From Carboxylicivirga agarovorans (GTDB taxonomy: Bacteria > Bacteroidota > Bacteroidia > Bacteroidales > Marinilabiliaceae), in contig NZ_JBNGPA010000019.1 in assembly GCF_050589845.1 (NCBI RefSeq), forward strand, positions 51,404 through 115,403: 64,000 nucleotides of DNA, in the 5' to 3' direction. The position numbers were made by a program, and so were the translations under genes. The notes beneath the pieces are model-generated. The model saw only the letters and a program-made list of their open reading frames with translations, was not told where the DNA came from and did no database searches. Of this stretch, positions 55,099 to 64,000 are shown one piece after another (the stretch's first letter is position 1; the number at the start of each line of letters is the position of its first letter).

Positions 55099-57885
55099 AT
55101 GAAAAGAAATCTACTAATCTTATTAATGATGCTGGCTACTTTTGCCGGCGTAAATGCTCAGGGCTGGGTTGATAATGGTAACACTGTACCTGATACCTGG
55201 GATACAGCAATACCTGTAGTAAATACAAAATTTGGTACTGCTATTGCTGTTGACGGTAACTACGCTGTAGTGGTTACTGCTTTAAAAGAAGTATATGTAC
55301 AAAAGTACGAATCGGGGGTATGGTCAACTATTGCACAGTTATCCACTTCTGAAACGCCAAGCAGCTCCGGTTTTGCAAATGCTGTAGCAATTAACGGAGA
55401 TGTTATTGCTATTGCGGATATGGCAATGAATTCCAATGCTGGTGCGGTGCTAATTTATGAAAAGCAAGGTGCAGAATGGTCTGATATGGCTGAAGCAACA
55501 GTAGTGTTTAAAAATACTAATAACAATTACTTTGGATCTTCCGTAGCATTAACAGATGAAGTTTTAGTTATTGGTGCACAAGGTGCTTGGCAGAATCAAA
55601 ATGGTGCGGTATCTGTTTATCAAAAGAGCGTATCTGATTCATGGGCATCGACGTCTATCGTGCCAGTAACTTTGACTGAAACGAGTTCAGTTACAAGTCA
55701 ATTTGGTTCAGCGGTAGCCATTGAAGACGATATTATTGTTGTGGGAGCGCAAAGGTCAAATGTGACTGTAGACGGAGCAACAGAAGGAAAGGCTGGTGAA
55801 GCATTTGTTTTCAAACGTACTGGTGACACGTGGACTGATATGGCAGGTGCCAATCATATTTTACGGAATACAGTTATTGATGACTATAATAATCTGGGGT
55901 CGTTTGTTGCGATTTCAAATGGTGTCATTTATGTGGGAGCTATGAATTATAACATAGATCCAAATCCACTTGATGGTACAGATAATGAGGGAGCTATCCT
56001 AGTTTATGGAACTGATGCTGTATTTAATGATGCTACCAGCGAAACGGATAAATATACTTATGAAACAGCCATTCTAACTGCTCCTACGCCTGTTTCTGGA
56101 CAAAAATTTGCGACAAAATTTGATGTTAAAGGAGATGTTGTGGTTGTTGGTGTTTCCTCTTTAAATTCTGCTTATATTTTTGAGGGACCAGTTGATGGTG
56201 CCTGGACAACTTCACATGAAACAGTAAGTGCGACTTTGTCTGTTGATGGATTAGCTTCAACGGCTAAATTTGGTGCTTCTACTGGATTTGATGGTAATAC
56301 CATTGTAGTTGGTGCTCCTGACTTTGATGATACAGATGATTCGGGTGTTCTAAAGATTGGAAAAACATTTTCATATGCTAAACCAGGAACCGGTACATGG
56401 GTCGATAATAATACACCAACTGCTAGTGCCATATCAGATGTTACCATTACCAATATGAATGAAAACTATGGTTATTCAATGGATATCGATGGCTCATTTG
56501 CAGTTGTAGGTGCACCTGGAAATCCAGAAACGGTTTATGTACTGGAACGAACTGGAGATGACTGGGCTAAGATTGCCGCCCTTACACCTAGTGCTGCTGC
56601 TGCTGGTAATTATGGTTTTGGTAATTCTGTTGCTATTAAGGGTGATGTTATTGTTGTTGGTGCTTCCTCTTATGTAAACGCTTCGGGTGATAAAGTGGGT
56701 GCAGCCTTTGTATATGAAAAAAATGGTACTTGGTCCAATGCTAATGAAACAGCTATTTTAACTGCAAGCAATGGTGCTGCCAATGACCAATTCGGTGTTC
56801 AGGTAGCTACCGATGGAATAGCAATAGCTGTTGCTGCATATGATAAGCACATTACTATTGAAACCACAGAGTATACAGATAATGGAGCTATCTATGTTTT
56901 TGAGAAAGAAAGTAATGCATGGACTCAGGTAAATGAATTATACCATACGCCAGTAGCTGCAGGTGAAGAGCTAGGTCGCTATGGAGTTGAAATAGAAGGC
57001 AACGTTATAGTCGCAGCGTCTGCTAGACATAGTATTGAAAATACAGTAGATAATTGGGTAAGATCTGGAGCAGGATTTGTGTTTACAAAGTCAGATGTTT
57101 CATGGTCAACTGCTAATTCTTCTGAATCAGCCGTGTTAGCAGGACCTACCCCTGAGGCTCACAATGTTTACTTAGGTCAAGGTCTTGAATTGGAAGGGGA
57201 GCAAATACTCCTTAGCAATGACAAACAAGAAGTATACCTGTTTGAAATGCCTGTAGGTGGTTGGACTGGTGAGATCGTTAGCAATATTGTTTTTAAACCA
57301 TCTGCATCAAATACACCCGCTGCATTTGGAGATAAAGCCATTGATGCCTCATCAGGTAGAATTGTCATCGGCGACCACTGGTCAACTGAAAATGGAACTA
57401 CACAAGCAGGATCTGTATATATATTCGAAGAGCCTGTTGGAGGCTGGTTAGCTTCCAATACTGAAACATGGAAGCTAGTTTCTCCAACTTTAGCAGCAAG
57501 TAACCATTTTGGGTATAGCGTTGCTTTAGATGGAGACTATTTATTAGTTGGAGAAAAAGCAGATAATGCAATTTATACAGGAGTAGGTACTGCATGGTCT
57601 TATTATTATGATGAAACAGCTACTGATATTGAAGACGAAATGGCAGAACCAGCACAAATTGTGACTGTTTCACCAAATCCATTTACAAGGTCATTGACTT
57701 TCAGCAATACACAAGATGTTGACCGTGCGGTTATTTACAGCATCACTGGTGCTGTGGTACGTACTGTTGAATTAAGAGGTACAGAGGCTACTGTTTCAAC
57801 TGATGACTTACCGGCAGGTATGTATGTGGTTCAGTTCTTAAGCGGAGCTGAAATGGTACAGTACACGAAAGTGATAAAAAGATAG
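55099..57885 (+). CDS. Secreted FG-GAP-like repeat protein with T9SS sorting domain
   Basis: A 928-aa protein with a signal peptide (LLILLMMLATFAGVNAQ). About a dozen repeats of the form FGSAVAIEDDIIVVGAQ / FGNSVAIKGDVIVVGAS with an intervening VYIFE-like strand mark FG-GAP/integrin-alpha-like blades. The last 75 residues (TVSPNPFTRSLTFSN ... GAVVRTVELRG ... LPAGMYVVQFLSG) are a type A Por/T9SS sorting domain that sends it through type IX secretion and usually ends on the cell surface. A surface or released adhesion/binding protein; ligand unknown. Confidence 0.9.
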   Translation: MKRNLLILLMMLATFAGVNAQGWVDNGNTVPDTWDTAIPVVNTKFGTAIAVDGNYAVVVTALKEVYVQKYESGVWSTIAQLSTSETPSSSGFANAVAINGDVIAIADMAMNSNAGAVLIYEKQGAEWSDMAEATVVFKNTNNNYFGSSVALTDEVLVIGAQGAWQNQNGAVSVYQKSVSDSWASTSIVPVTLTETSSVTSQFGSAVAIEDDIIVVGAQRSNVTVDGATEGKAGEAFVFKRTGDTWTDMAGANHILRNTVIDDYNNLGSFVAISNGVIYVGAMNYNIDPNPLDGTDNEGAILVYGTDAVFNDATSETDKYTYETAILTAPTPVSGQKFATKFDVKGDVVVVGVSSLNSAYIFEGPVDGAWTTSHETVSATLSVDGLASTAKFGASTGFDGNTIVVGAPDFDDTDDSGVLKIGKTFSYAKPGTGTWVDNNTPTASAISDVTITNMNENYGYSMDIDGSFAVVGAPGNPETVYVLERTGDDWAKIAALTPSAAAAGNYGFGNSVAIKGDVIVVGASSYVNASGDKVGAAFVYEKNGTWSNANETAILTASNGAANDQFGVQVATDGIAIAVAAYDKHITIETTEYTDNGAIYVFEKESNAWTQVNELYHTPVAAGEELGRYGVEIEGNVIVAASARHSIENTVDNWVRSGAGFVFTKSDVSWSTANSSESAVLAGPTPEAHNVYLGQGLELEGEQILLSNDKQEVYLFEMPVGGWTGEIVSNIVFKPSASNTPAAFGDKAIDASSGRIVIGDHWSTENGTTQAGSVYIFEEPVGGWLASNTETWKLVSPTLAASNHFGYSVALDGDYLLVGEKADNAIYTGVGTAWSYYYDETATDIEDEMAEPAQIVTVSPNPFTRSLTFSNTQDVDRAVIYSITGAVVRTVELRGTEATVSTDDLPAGMYVVQFLSGAEMVQYTKVIKR

Positions 57886-57970
57886 ATTTTGGTTTGAGTA
57901 TAACTTTAGTTTGTCGCCGGAAATGCAAATAGTTGGTTATTCAAACTAAAGTTTGGTTAGGTTGTGAACG

Positions 57971-57996
57971 AGCGGCACTTCAAAGGAAGTGCCGCT
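57971..57996 (+). terminator. Strong hairpin between the T9SS cargo gene and the next receptor gene
   Basis: AGCGGCACTTC (57971-57981) pairs perfectly with GAAGTGCCGCT (57986-57996) around a 4-base loop. A weak T-rich stretch (TGTCATTT) follows. A terminator of the upstream gene is the simplest reading; it ends 27 bp before the next start, so attenuation is possible. Confidence 0.75.
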
Positions 57997-58023
57997 TGTC
58001 ATTTCAATTTAAATACATCAAAA

Positions 58024-60693
58024 ATGAAGCGAATCATCACCATATTGAGCCTGGTACTCACCTGGCAAATGACCATGGCCCAATCATCTCAGGTCAGTGG
58101 CTTGGTAATCGATGCCAAAGAGCGTTTGCCCTTACCCGGAGCTACAGTATTGTTACAAGCCCTCAATGATTCGCTGCCACCCCAGGGTACCATTACTTCC
58201 ATGGATGGTTTGTATAACCTGGAGGTGACACACGGAACCCATGCTTTGCAGGTATCTTTTATGGGTTTCAGACCCTATAAGAAGACCATCGAAGTAAAGG
58301 ATTCAGTTCTGCAACTGCCAACCATCATCTTAATTGAAGACCATGAGATGCTGGATGAAATACAGGTGGTAAGTAACCTGGCACCCACCTTTCAACGGGG
58401 CGATACCCTCGTTTATAACCCCGAAGCCTACAAAGTAAGCCTGGATGCCACCACCAGCGATCTTTTGTTGAAGATGCCGGGTTTTTATACCGATGGTGAT
58501 AAGATGATGGCCATGGGTGATACCATTAAAGAAATATTGGTGGATGGTAAACGCTTTTTTGGCAATAATGTGAAAGAGGCACTGGAAAATATCCCACCCG
58601 ATATGATCAAAAAGATTGATGTGTTCCAGTACAAAAGCGATGAGGCTAAGTACTCGGGCTTTGAAGATATGAATGGCGGGCAAACGATCAATATCATTAC
58701 CAAAAACCAAAAGAATTCCATGCTGGTGGGCGAAGTAGCTGCCGGTTACGGTAAAGACGACCGCTATGTGGGTGAGGGTAAACTCAACCGCTACAGTGAG
58801 ACGCACCGCTTTAACCTGAATGGTCGCCATAACAATGTGAATGCTCCGGTGAAGATCAACCGGGGAGGTGCCGGGGGGACCATATCGGGTAATGACATTC
58901 AACAGACCCGGCTGGGGACTAATTATGGCTATACAGGCCGGCATGATATTAATGCACGCTATAATTTTACCAATAACCAAAGCGAGAACTACAGCAGTAA
59001 TTCACGCGAATATGTGGCCGGTGCACTTGCCGGTCAATATAACAGTAACGAGCGCCGCAGCAACAGCGATAACAAAGGGCATAATGCCGGACTGAGCTGG
59101 TCTAAAGAGGCCAGTGAGGTCTTTAAAATCAGCGTATCGGCCAATATGGCTCAAAATACAACGGAGAGTAAAGGTCTTAGCACAGCTGAGACCTACATGG
59201 ATGGTACCTTACTGAATAAGAACACCGGTGTCAATACTAATGCGGGTGAATCAAACAGCTTTGGCGGACAGGTCAATCTGATTCATCGCTTAAATGAAAA
59301 AGGCAGTGCCTTATCGGCCAATGTCAGGGCTAATGTATCTGAGAATACAGGTCTGGGCACCCAATGGTCAGAGACCATCAATAGTGACGGAGAACAGGTG
59401 CAGGCCATCAACCAGCAGTCCAGGAGCAAGGGTGAAGGCAATACTATAAATGCCGGTCTGACCTATAACCATGCAATAGGCGAATACAGCCATGTAAATA
59501 TTGGTTACACCATTAGCCAGCGCAATGGGCAATCGCAAAAGCAAAGCTTCGAATACGACGAAGATACAGAGAGCTACAGTCGCTTAGATAGCTTAACGTC
59601 AAGTGATTTCAACAATATCAGTACATCACAGCGGGCACGCCTGGCTTTTAAAACGGGGGGAGAGAAGACAAAGCTTTACCTGGGGCTGTCACTCTCGCAA
59701 AATACCCTGCAAAGTGAAGAGGTCTTCCCTGAAACAGAGCAACTCAAGGAAACCTTTCGCTTTATCGAACCGCAGCTTAAATATTCCTTTAAACAGAGTA
59801 AGAAGATCAATTGGCAGGCCAGTTATGGCATGTCGAGCCGTAACCCCTCCTTGCGAAGCCTGCAGGATGTGGTCGATATCAGTAACCCCTTAAATATTTC
59901 CACAGGTAACCCTAAGCTGAAATCATCGAGCCAACACCGGGCCAAGGTATCCATGCGTCGCTCAAACCCTGAGAAAGGCCTCTTTACCTCCTTGAATTTC
60001 AATGCCAGTCTAACCAATGATATGGTCGCACAAAACCGTGTGGTGGCGCAAAACGATACAGTTGTCCTGGAGGAATACTTTTTGCCTGCCGGCGGACAAT
60101 TTAGCCAACCGGTTAACCTTGATGGTAATTATCGCCTGGGACTCAATTTTACAGCAGGGCTGCCGGTTAATAAACTGAAGTCTAAACTTAATATTAGCAC
60201 AGCTACCAATTATACCCGTATGCCAAACCTTATCAATGGGGTAGTGGATCATTCCAAGCGCTTAAACCTGACCCAAAGCTTTGTGTTAAGTTCCAATATC
60301 AGTGAAAAGATTGATTTTACCATCCGCACATCCAGCAATTATTCAATGGTTGATAACCGTGGCGGTGCCAGTTCTCAATCCAACTACTTTACACAAAGCA
60401 GTGGGCTCAACCTGTATTATAATTTTTACAGGAAGTTTATTTTTAAAACCAATACCAACTATAACTATACAGGCGCCTCGGGCAACTTAGACAGCAACAG
60501 CCGCCTGAACCTCAACCTGGCCATCAGTTCAAAGCTCTTTAAAAGTAATAAGGGAGAGATCATACTCACAGCCTATGACATGACCAATAACCAGGATGAA
60601 TTAAGAAGAAGCGTGGATGAATTCTCCATTTCTGAATCCTATAGCCCCACATTGAATCAGTTTTACCTGTTTAGTTTTGTGTATAAAATCTAG
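58024..60693 (+). CDS. Outer-membrane beta-barrel protein, TonB-receptor-like with CarboxypepD-like N-domain
   Basis: I use the ATG at 58024 (889 aa), where the signal MKRIITILSLVLTWQMTMAQ begins; an upstream ATG at 57964 lies before the hairpin. Next is a carboxypeptidase-regulatory-like domain (VSGLVIDAKERLPLPGATVL), then a plug-like region (EILVDGKRFFGNNVKEAL, DMNGGQTINIITKNQ) and a long barrel ending FYLFSFVYKI. It resembles the OMP_b-brl_3 group, not SusC. No SusD partner follows. Substrate unknown. Confidence 0.85.
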   Translation: MKRIITILSLVLTWQMTMAQSSQVSGLVIDAKERLPLPGATVLLQALNDSLPPQGTITSMDGLYNLEVTHGTHALQVSFMGFRPYKKTIEVKDSVLQLPTIILIEDHEMLDEIQVVSNLAPTFQRGDTLVYNPEAYKVSLDATTSDLLLKMPGFYTDGDKMMAMGDTIKEILVDGKRFFGNNVKEALENIPPDMIKKIDVFQYKSDEAKYSGFEDMNGGQTINIITKNQKNSMLVGEVAAGYGKDDRYVGEGKLNRYSETHRFNLNGRHNNVNAPVKINRGGAGGTISGNDIQQTRLGTNYGYTGRHDINARYNFTNNQSENYSSNSREYVAGALAGQYNSNERRSNSDNKGHNAGLSWSKEASEVFKISVSANMAQNTTESKGLSTAETYMDGTLLNKNTGVNTNAGESNSFGGQVNLIHRLNEKGSALSANVRANVSENTGLGTQWSETINSDGEQVQAINQQSRSKGEGNTINAGLTYNHAIGEYSHVNIGYTISQRNGQSQKQSFEYDEDTESYSRLDSLTSSDFNNISTSQRARLAFKTGGEKTKLYLGLSLSQNTLQSEEVFPETEQLKETFRFIEPQLKYSFKQSKKINWQASYGMSSRNPSLRSLQDVVDISNPLNISTGNPKLKSSSQHRAKVSMRRSNPEKGLFTSLNFNASLTNDMVAQNRVVAQNDTVVLEEYFLPAGGQFSQPVNLDGNYRLGLNFTAGLPVNKLKSKLNISTATNYTRMPNLINGVVDHSKRLNLTQSFVLSSNISEKIDFTIRTSSNYSMVDNRGGASSQSNYFTQSSGLNLYYNFYRKFIFKTNTNYNYTGASGNLDSNSRLNLNLAISSKLFKSNKGEIILTAYDMTNNQDELRRSVDEFSISESYSPTLNQFYLFSFVYKI

Positions 60694-60981
60694 CAAGATC
60701 GCTTGTCGCCAATTGAATACCTTAAAAGTGTTACGAATGTCAATTAAAGACCTTGCAGTTGGTTTACCTGGTGAGTCTCTGTTTTTTTTCTATACCACTC
60801 TAGATTGTTGGTCTTTGTAAGGTACGCATAGTTGAGCTAAGCTGTGAATGTCAGTCAATATTTTCAAAGAGAAAATGATAATTGCGAGCGTGCAGAAAAT
60901 CGTAATAAAAGGAAATTAATTCAACACATTAGCTTATTTTCGCGATCGTTTAAGCAGAACGATAACAAGAAATAAAGGTCA
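60694..60981. other. Intergenic region before the SemiSWEET-like gene
   Basis: A 288-bp AT-rich stretch with no gene, strong hairpin or repeat that I can support. It presumably holds the promoter of the downstream gene. Confidence 0.4.
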
Positions 60982-61311
60982 ATGGTTTATAATGAAATGA
61001 TTGGTTGGCTGGGCAGTATTTTATTTGCTGTTTGCGCCCTTCCTCAAGCGATACATACCTACAGAACTAAGAAATCTGATGATTTAAGTGAGTTGTTTCT
61101 GTGGCTTTGGTTCCTGGGTGAAGTATTCACATTGACCTATATCTTGTACGGAGATATTGTTACAGGCATTTATCACATTCCGTTATATTTTAATTATATA
61201 TTCAACCTCTTTCTGCTGTTCTATTTGCTTTATGCCAAGTACCACTATGCCACAAAAACCACCTGGTTAAAGCTGATTCTAAATAAGGTTCTAAAGAACC
61301 AGGGCGTGTAA
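60982..61311 (+). CDS. SemiSWEET/PQ-loop family small membrane protein
   Basis: A 109-aa protein with three transmembrane helices and the PQ-loop motif in ALPQAIHTYRTKKSDDLS, followed by LWFLGEVFTLTYILYGD. Triple-helix-bundle proteins of this size work as dimers and move sugars across the membrane, though many PQ-loop members have other cargo. It stands alone. Confidence 0.85.
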   Translation: MVYNEMIGWLGSILFAVCALPQAIHTYRTKKSDDLSELFLWLWFLGEVFTLTYILYGDIVTGIYHIPLYFNYIFNLFLLFYLLYAKYHYATKTTWLKLILNKVLKNQGV

Positions 61312-61397
61312 TGTTGTACAGCTAAACGGATGAGTTGGTAATTAGCTGGTATTGAGTGTTTAGGCTGGGTTGTGTTCGCGTGCCTCAGGCTATGAAA

Positions 61398-61446
61398 ATT
61401 CCATACGCAAGGAAATAATTTTCCTTAGGTACGGAATTTTTTTTCT
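61398..61446 (+). terminator. Terminator after the SemiSWEET-like gene
   Basis: ATTCCATACGCAAGGAAA and TTTCCTTAGGTACGGAAT form an imperfect hairpin with a 3-base loop, then a T-run at 61436-61446. More copies of a TTACGTACnGA unit follow just downstream (near 61447 and 61472), so the site is also a small repeat cluster. Confidence 0.75.
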
Positions 61447-61548
61447 TTACGTACGGAAGATTTGCTCCTTACGTACTGAATATTGCAATGTATGCATAAG
61501 CTTTGTTACTCCTGTTCAGAGCTTAGTAATAAACCACACTCAGCTTCC

Positions 61549-61854
61549 TTATTTGATCCTGAAATCTTTCTTGTATTTAGCTGGCGAGTATGCGGTAACC
61601 TGGCTAAAGATGTGTGTAAAATGATAACGGTCGGCAAAACCACAGGCCGTTGCTATTTCTTCTATTGATAATGTTGAGTGGTGAAGCAGGATGCAGGCTT
61701 TGTCAATGTGTTTCTTTTTGACATATTTCTGAGGTGGCAAGCAGGTTTCCCGGGCAAATAGTCGGGTAAAGGCATTGGTAGCCATATTGGCATCTTCAGC
61801 CAGTTGAGGGTTACTTAAATCATCAGTCAGATGACTTTCAATGTGTTTGATCAC
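61549..61854 (-). pseudogene. AraC-family regulator remnant (C-terminal DNA-binding domain only)
   Basis: The 101 residues match only the AraC DNA-binding domain: NPQLAEDANMATNAFTRLF, CLPPQKYVKKKHIDKACILL, SIEEIATACGFADRYHFTHIF and SPAKYKKD. The usual 150-200 residue N-terminal sensor is missing; a TGA closes the frame a few codons upstream and only a GTG could start it. It lies divergent from fucU. I read it as a 5'-truncated regulator, though a stand-alone DNA-binding domain cannot be ruled out. Confidence 0.6.
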
Positions 61855-61979
61855 ATCAACTATAATAAAAAAGTGAATTACCCTTCAGGCAAAACAATTA
61901 TTTATGAATCAATTTATAAAAAGTATCTTGCAAATAAGAAGATGTAACAGTCAAGTATGTTAAAAAAGAATGATCAGAG

Positions 61980-62414
61980 ATGTTAAAAGGAATATCACCA
62001 CTTATAAGTCCTCAGCTGCTTGAGGCTATGGCACGAATGGGACACGGAGACGAGATAATTTTCGCAGATGCCCACTTCCCGGGCGAAAGTCTTAATGAAA
62101 GGGTAATAAGGGCAGACGGCCTTAAGGTAGCCGATCTGTTGGAAGCTGTTTTGCCATTGTTTGAGTTGGATGCCTATGTGCCTGCTCCTTTGACAATGAT
62201 GGCTGCGGTTGAGGGCGATCAGTTAGATCCGGCGGTGGAAGAAGCGTACTTGAAAGCCATCCGTAAAACCAATCCTGACATAGCGCCCATTGAACGTATT
62301 GGCCGATTTGAATTCTATGAAAAAGCCCGCAATGCATTTGCCGTGGTAATGACCGGCAAAACAGCCAAATATGGAAATATTATACTCAAAAAAGGAGTAA
62401 CGCCTGTGAGTTAA
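61980..62414 (+). CDS. fucU: L-fucose mutarotase (RbsD/FucU family)
   Basis: A 144-aa protein with the family start MLKGISPLISPQLLEAMARM and the motif GHGDEIIFADAHFPG holding the catalytic His/Asp. Later KARNAFAVVMTGKTAKYGNI is typical of FucU. It interconverts alpha- and beta-L-fucose, feeding fucose isomerase in the cytoplasm. The permease gene follows after 17 bp. No fucI/fucK/fucA genes are inside the window. Confidence 0.92.
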   Translation: MLKGISPLISPQLLEAMARMGHGDEIIFADAHFPGESLNERVIRADGLKVADLLEAVLPLFELDAYVPAPLTMMAAVEGDQLDPAVEEAYLKAIRKTNPDIAPIERIGRFEFYEKARNAFAVVMTGKTAKYGNIILKKGVTPVS

Positions 62415-62431
62415 TTATTAATAACCTGAAC

Positions 62432-63739
62432 ATGACTAAAAATCCAAAAATAGTTGAAAAAAAATACCTGGTTCCCTTTATCCTTATAACAAGTTTATTT
62501 GCCTTATGGGGATTTGCCAATGACATTACCAACCCGATGGTGGCAGCTTTTAAAACGGTAATGGAGTTGACACATACCAAAGCAACTCTTATTCAATTTG
62601 CTTTTTATGGCGGTTACGCAACCATGGCTATACCGGCAGCATTGTTTGCGCAAAAGTATAGCTATAAAAAAGGAATATTATTAGGGCTGGGTTTATATGC
62701 TACCGGAGCATTATTATTTTACCCGGCAGCCGAATATCAAATGTTTGGCTTCTTTGTAGGCTCCTTGTATATATTAACTTTTGGTCTGGCCTTCTTAGAA
62801 ACCACAGCTAATCCGTTTATACTTTCCATAGGTTCTGCCAGTACAGCGACGCGACGACTAAACCTGGCACAATCCTTTAACCCGATGGGATCATTTATTG
62901 GAATGATTGTGGCAGCAAAAGTTGTGTTGGCAAATTTGGAGGCAGATAAGCATGGGGTAGAGTTTACTACTTTAGATGAAATGACCAAGGCTGCTGATCG
63001 CCTGCACGACTTGGCCGTTATTCGCGATCCTTATGTGGTATTGGGTATTGTTGTATTAATAATGTTAGTGATCATCGCAGTTGCTAAAATGCCGGATACC
63101 GCTCATCAGAAGGAATTACACCCCTGGCAGTCAATAAAACGTTTGCTTAAAAACAAGGTATACCGAAATGGTGTGATCGCTCAGGTTGCTTATGTGGCTG
63201 CCCAAATTATGTGTTGGACATTTATCATTCAATACGCTGAAAACCTTGGCTTATCAAAAGAATCTGGTCAGTACCACAATATGTGGGCCATGGGTCTTTT
63301 TATCGCGAGTCGTTTGGCAAGTACCCTGATTTTGAAATATGTTAATGCAAGTAAATTATTGATGTGGTTTGCTTTAGGAGGTATTGTAACAACAGCTGGG
63401 GCAATATTTATTGTTGGTTTTCCTGGTTTATATTTCTTGGTGGCAACATCAATATTCATGTCATTAATGTTCCCAACAATTTATGGTATAGCCTTGGGTA
63501 ACGTTGGTAAAGATACTAGCATGGGTTCAGCTGGTCTTATAATGGCTATTGTAGGTGGCGCTATAATGCCTGTGCTGCAGGCGATGATAATCGACCTTGA
63601 AAGCGTGGGGTATTTACCAGCAGTAAATGCTTCATTTATTTTGCCTTTGCTGTGTTTTGTGGTAATTGCAAACTATGGTCGTCTATCCTTTAAATTGAAT
63701 TTAAGGCAGAGCCCAATTGTGTTCGAAAAGAAGTTTTAA
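62432..63739 (+). CDS. fucP: L-fucose:H+ symporter (FucP-type MFS permease)
   Basis: A 435-aa, 12-helix major facilitator. FALWGFANDITNPMVAAF near the N-terminus carries the Asp used in proton coupling in FucP, and GLAFLETTANPFIL holds the matching Glu. LAQSFNPMGSFIGM is another FucP mark. It works with the preceding mutarotase; L-fucose is likely, though related FHS-family sugars cannot be excluded from sequence. Confidence 0.9.
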   Translation: MTKNPKIVEKKYLVPFILITSLFALWGFANDITNPMVAAFKTVMELTHTKATLIQFAFYGGYATMAIPAALFAQKYSYKKGILLGLGLYATGALLFYPAAEYQMFGFFVGSLYILTFGLAFLETTANPFILSIGSASTATRRLNLAQSFNPMGSFIGMIVAAKVVLANLEADKHGVEFTTLDEMTKAADRLHDLAVIRDPYVVLGIVVLIMLVIIAVAKMPDTAHQKELHPWQSIKRLLKNKVYRNGVIAQVAYVAAQIMCWTFIIQYAENLGLSKESGQYHNMWAMGLFIASRLASTLILKYVNASKLLMWFALGGIVTTAGAIFIVGFPGLYFLVATSIFMSLMFPTIYGIALGNVGKDTSMGSAGLIMAIVGGAIMPVLQAMIIDLESVGYLPAVNASFILPLLCFVVIANYGRLSFKLNLRQSPIVFEKKF

Positions 63740-63916
63740 AAACGTATAGATCTATGCATCATGTAAATCAGCTCTCCTCCTTACAAAAAGCTACTCTTTA
63801 TACGCATTATTGTTAAACACATATTTGACTAATGCAATTAGTTAATGCACTATAGTTCAATAAATTAAACCGCCTTAATATTTCATATGTATAATTATAT
63901 TTAGTATCTTTAGTGT
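63740..63916. other. Intergenic region at the right end
   Basis: A 177-bp AT-rich gap after fucP. I see no strong terminator and no inverted-repeat end that would confirm an insertion sequence boundary. Confidence 0.4.
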
Positions 63917-64000
63917 ATGATACACAAGGGATACGATAATTATTTCAAAGGCTTTTTATCTGATTATAGGCTTGAAAAAAGAGCAGAGGAAGTATTAAAT
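63917..64000 (+). CDS. Start of an unidentified gene, possibly an IS4-type transposase (partial)
   Basis: An ATG at 63917 opens a frame of 28 codons that continues past the window edge. The peptide includes KGFLSDYRLEKRAEEVLN, which reminds me of the N-terminal part of IS4-like transposases. The piece is too short to be sure. Confidence 0.35.
   Translation, partial: MIHKGYDNYFKGFLSDYRLEKRAEEVLN

Overview
The window comes from a chromosome of the phylum Bacteroidota, probably an environmental, T9SS-bearing lineage outside Bacteroides. The evidence is a SusC/SusD pair with an ECF sigma/FecR switch, a secreted protein with a type IX (Por) C-terminal sorting signal, DUF4843, PKD-like and DUF5117-type proteins, many lipoproteins, and moderate-to-low GC content. 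I see no rRNA, tRNA, CRISPR or prophage.

Left part (1-27752, all on the minus strand). About 22 genes are packed head to tail with gaps of 0-40 bp and several stop/start overlaps, so this looks like one operon read from 27752 down to at least position 1. In transcription order it encodes: a CxC/2x[4Fe-4S] protein; a radical SAM enzyme; a DUF116-polyprenyl diphosphate synthase fusion; a prenyltransferase-like alpha-toroid; a class II terpene cyclase with a DxDD motif; PQQ-like and NHL-like beta-propellers, some membrane anchored; a small four-Cys protein; a Tat-exported NapG-like ferredoxin and a NapH/NosR-like membrane ferredoxin; a large membrane-anchored propeller; a HydB/NuoEF-like NADH-flavin module with no hydrogenase; a multi-cluster ferredoxin; a propeller lipoprotein; a LolD/FtsX-type ABC transporter; a glycosyltransferase; three tandem paralogous secreted propellers; and a LytS-type histidine kinase cut by the window edge. 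My reading is a dedicated isoprenoid-making and redox system that moves electrons from NADH to the periplasm or envelope. It has seven PQQ-like propellers and one NHL-like propeller but no recognisable terminal reductase or cytochrome. This is the best candidate here for an undescribed system.

Middle part (27753-36678). This is a patchwork of small transcription units: an 11-bp tandem repeat in front of the operon, a GIY-YIG-like small protein, a TPR/HTH membrane regulator, a small exported peptide next to a lone LytTR regulator, three spaced palindromes, a PH-like membrane protein, a MITE-like element, an atypical SDR, a haloalkane dehalogenase with a divergent HxlR regulator, and two LVIVD-repeat lipoproteins.

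Right part (37096-60693, plus strand). An ECF sigma factor and FecR anti-sigma factor precede a nutrient-uptake type locus: SusC with an STN signalling domain, SusD, a DUF4843 lipoprotein, a PKD-like lipoprotein, four successive TlpA-type thioredoxin proteins, a DUF5117-type zinc metalloprotease, an FG-GAP repeat T9SS cargo protein and a second outer-membrane barrel protein. A shared upstream motif before fecR and before the metalloprotease suggests co-regulation.

Right end (60694-64000). A SemiSWEET-like protein, a truncated AraC remnant, L-fucose mutarotase and L-fucose permease genes, and the first 28 codons of a gene that may be a transposase.
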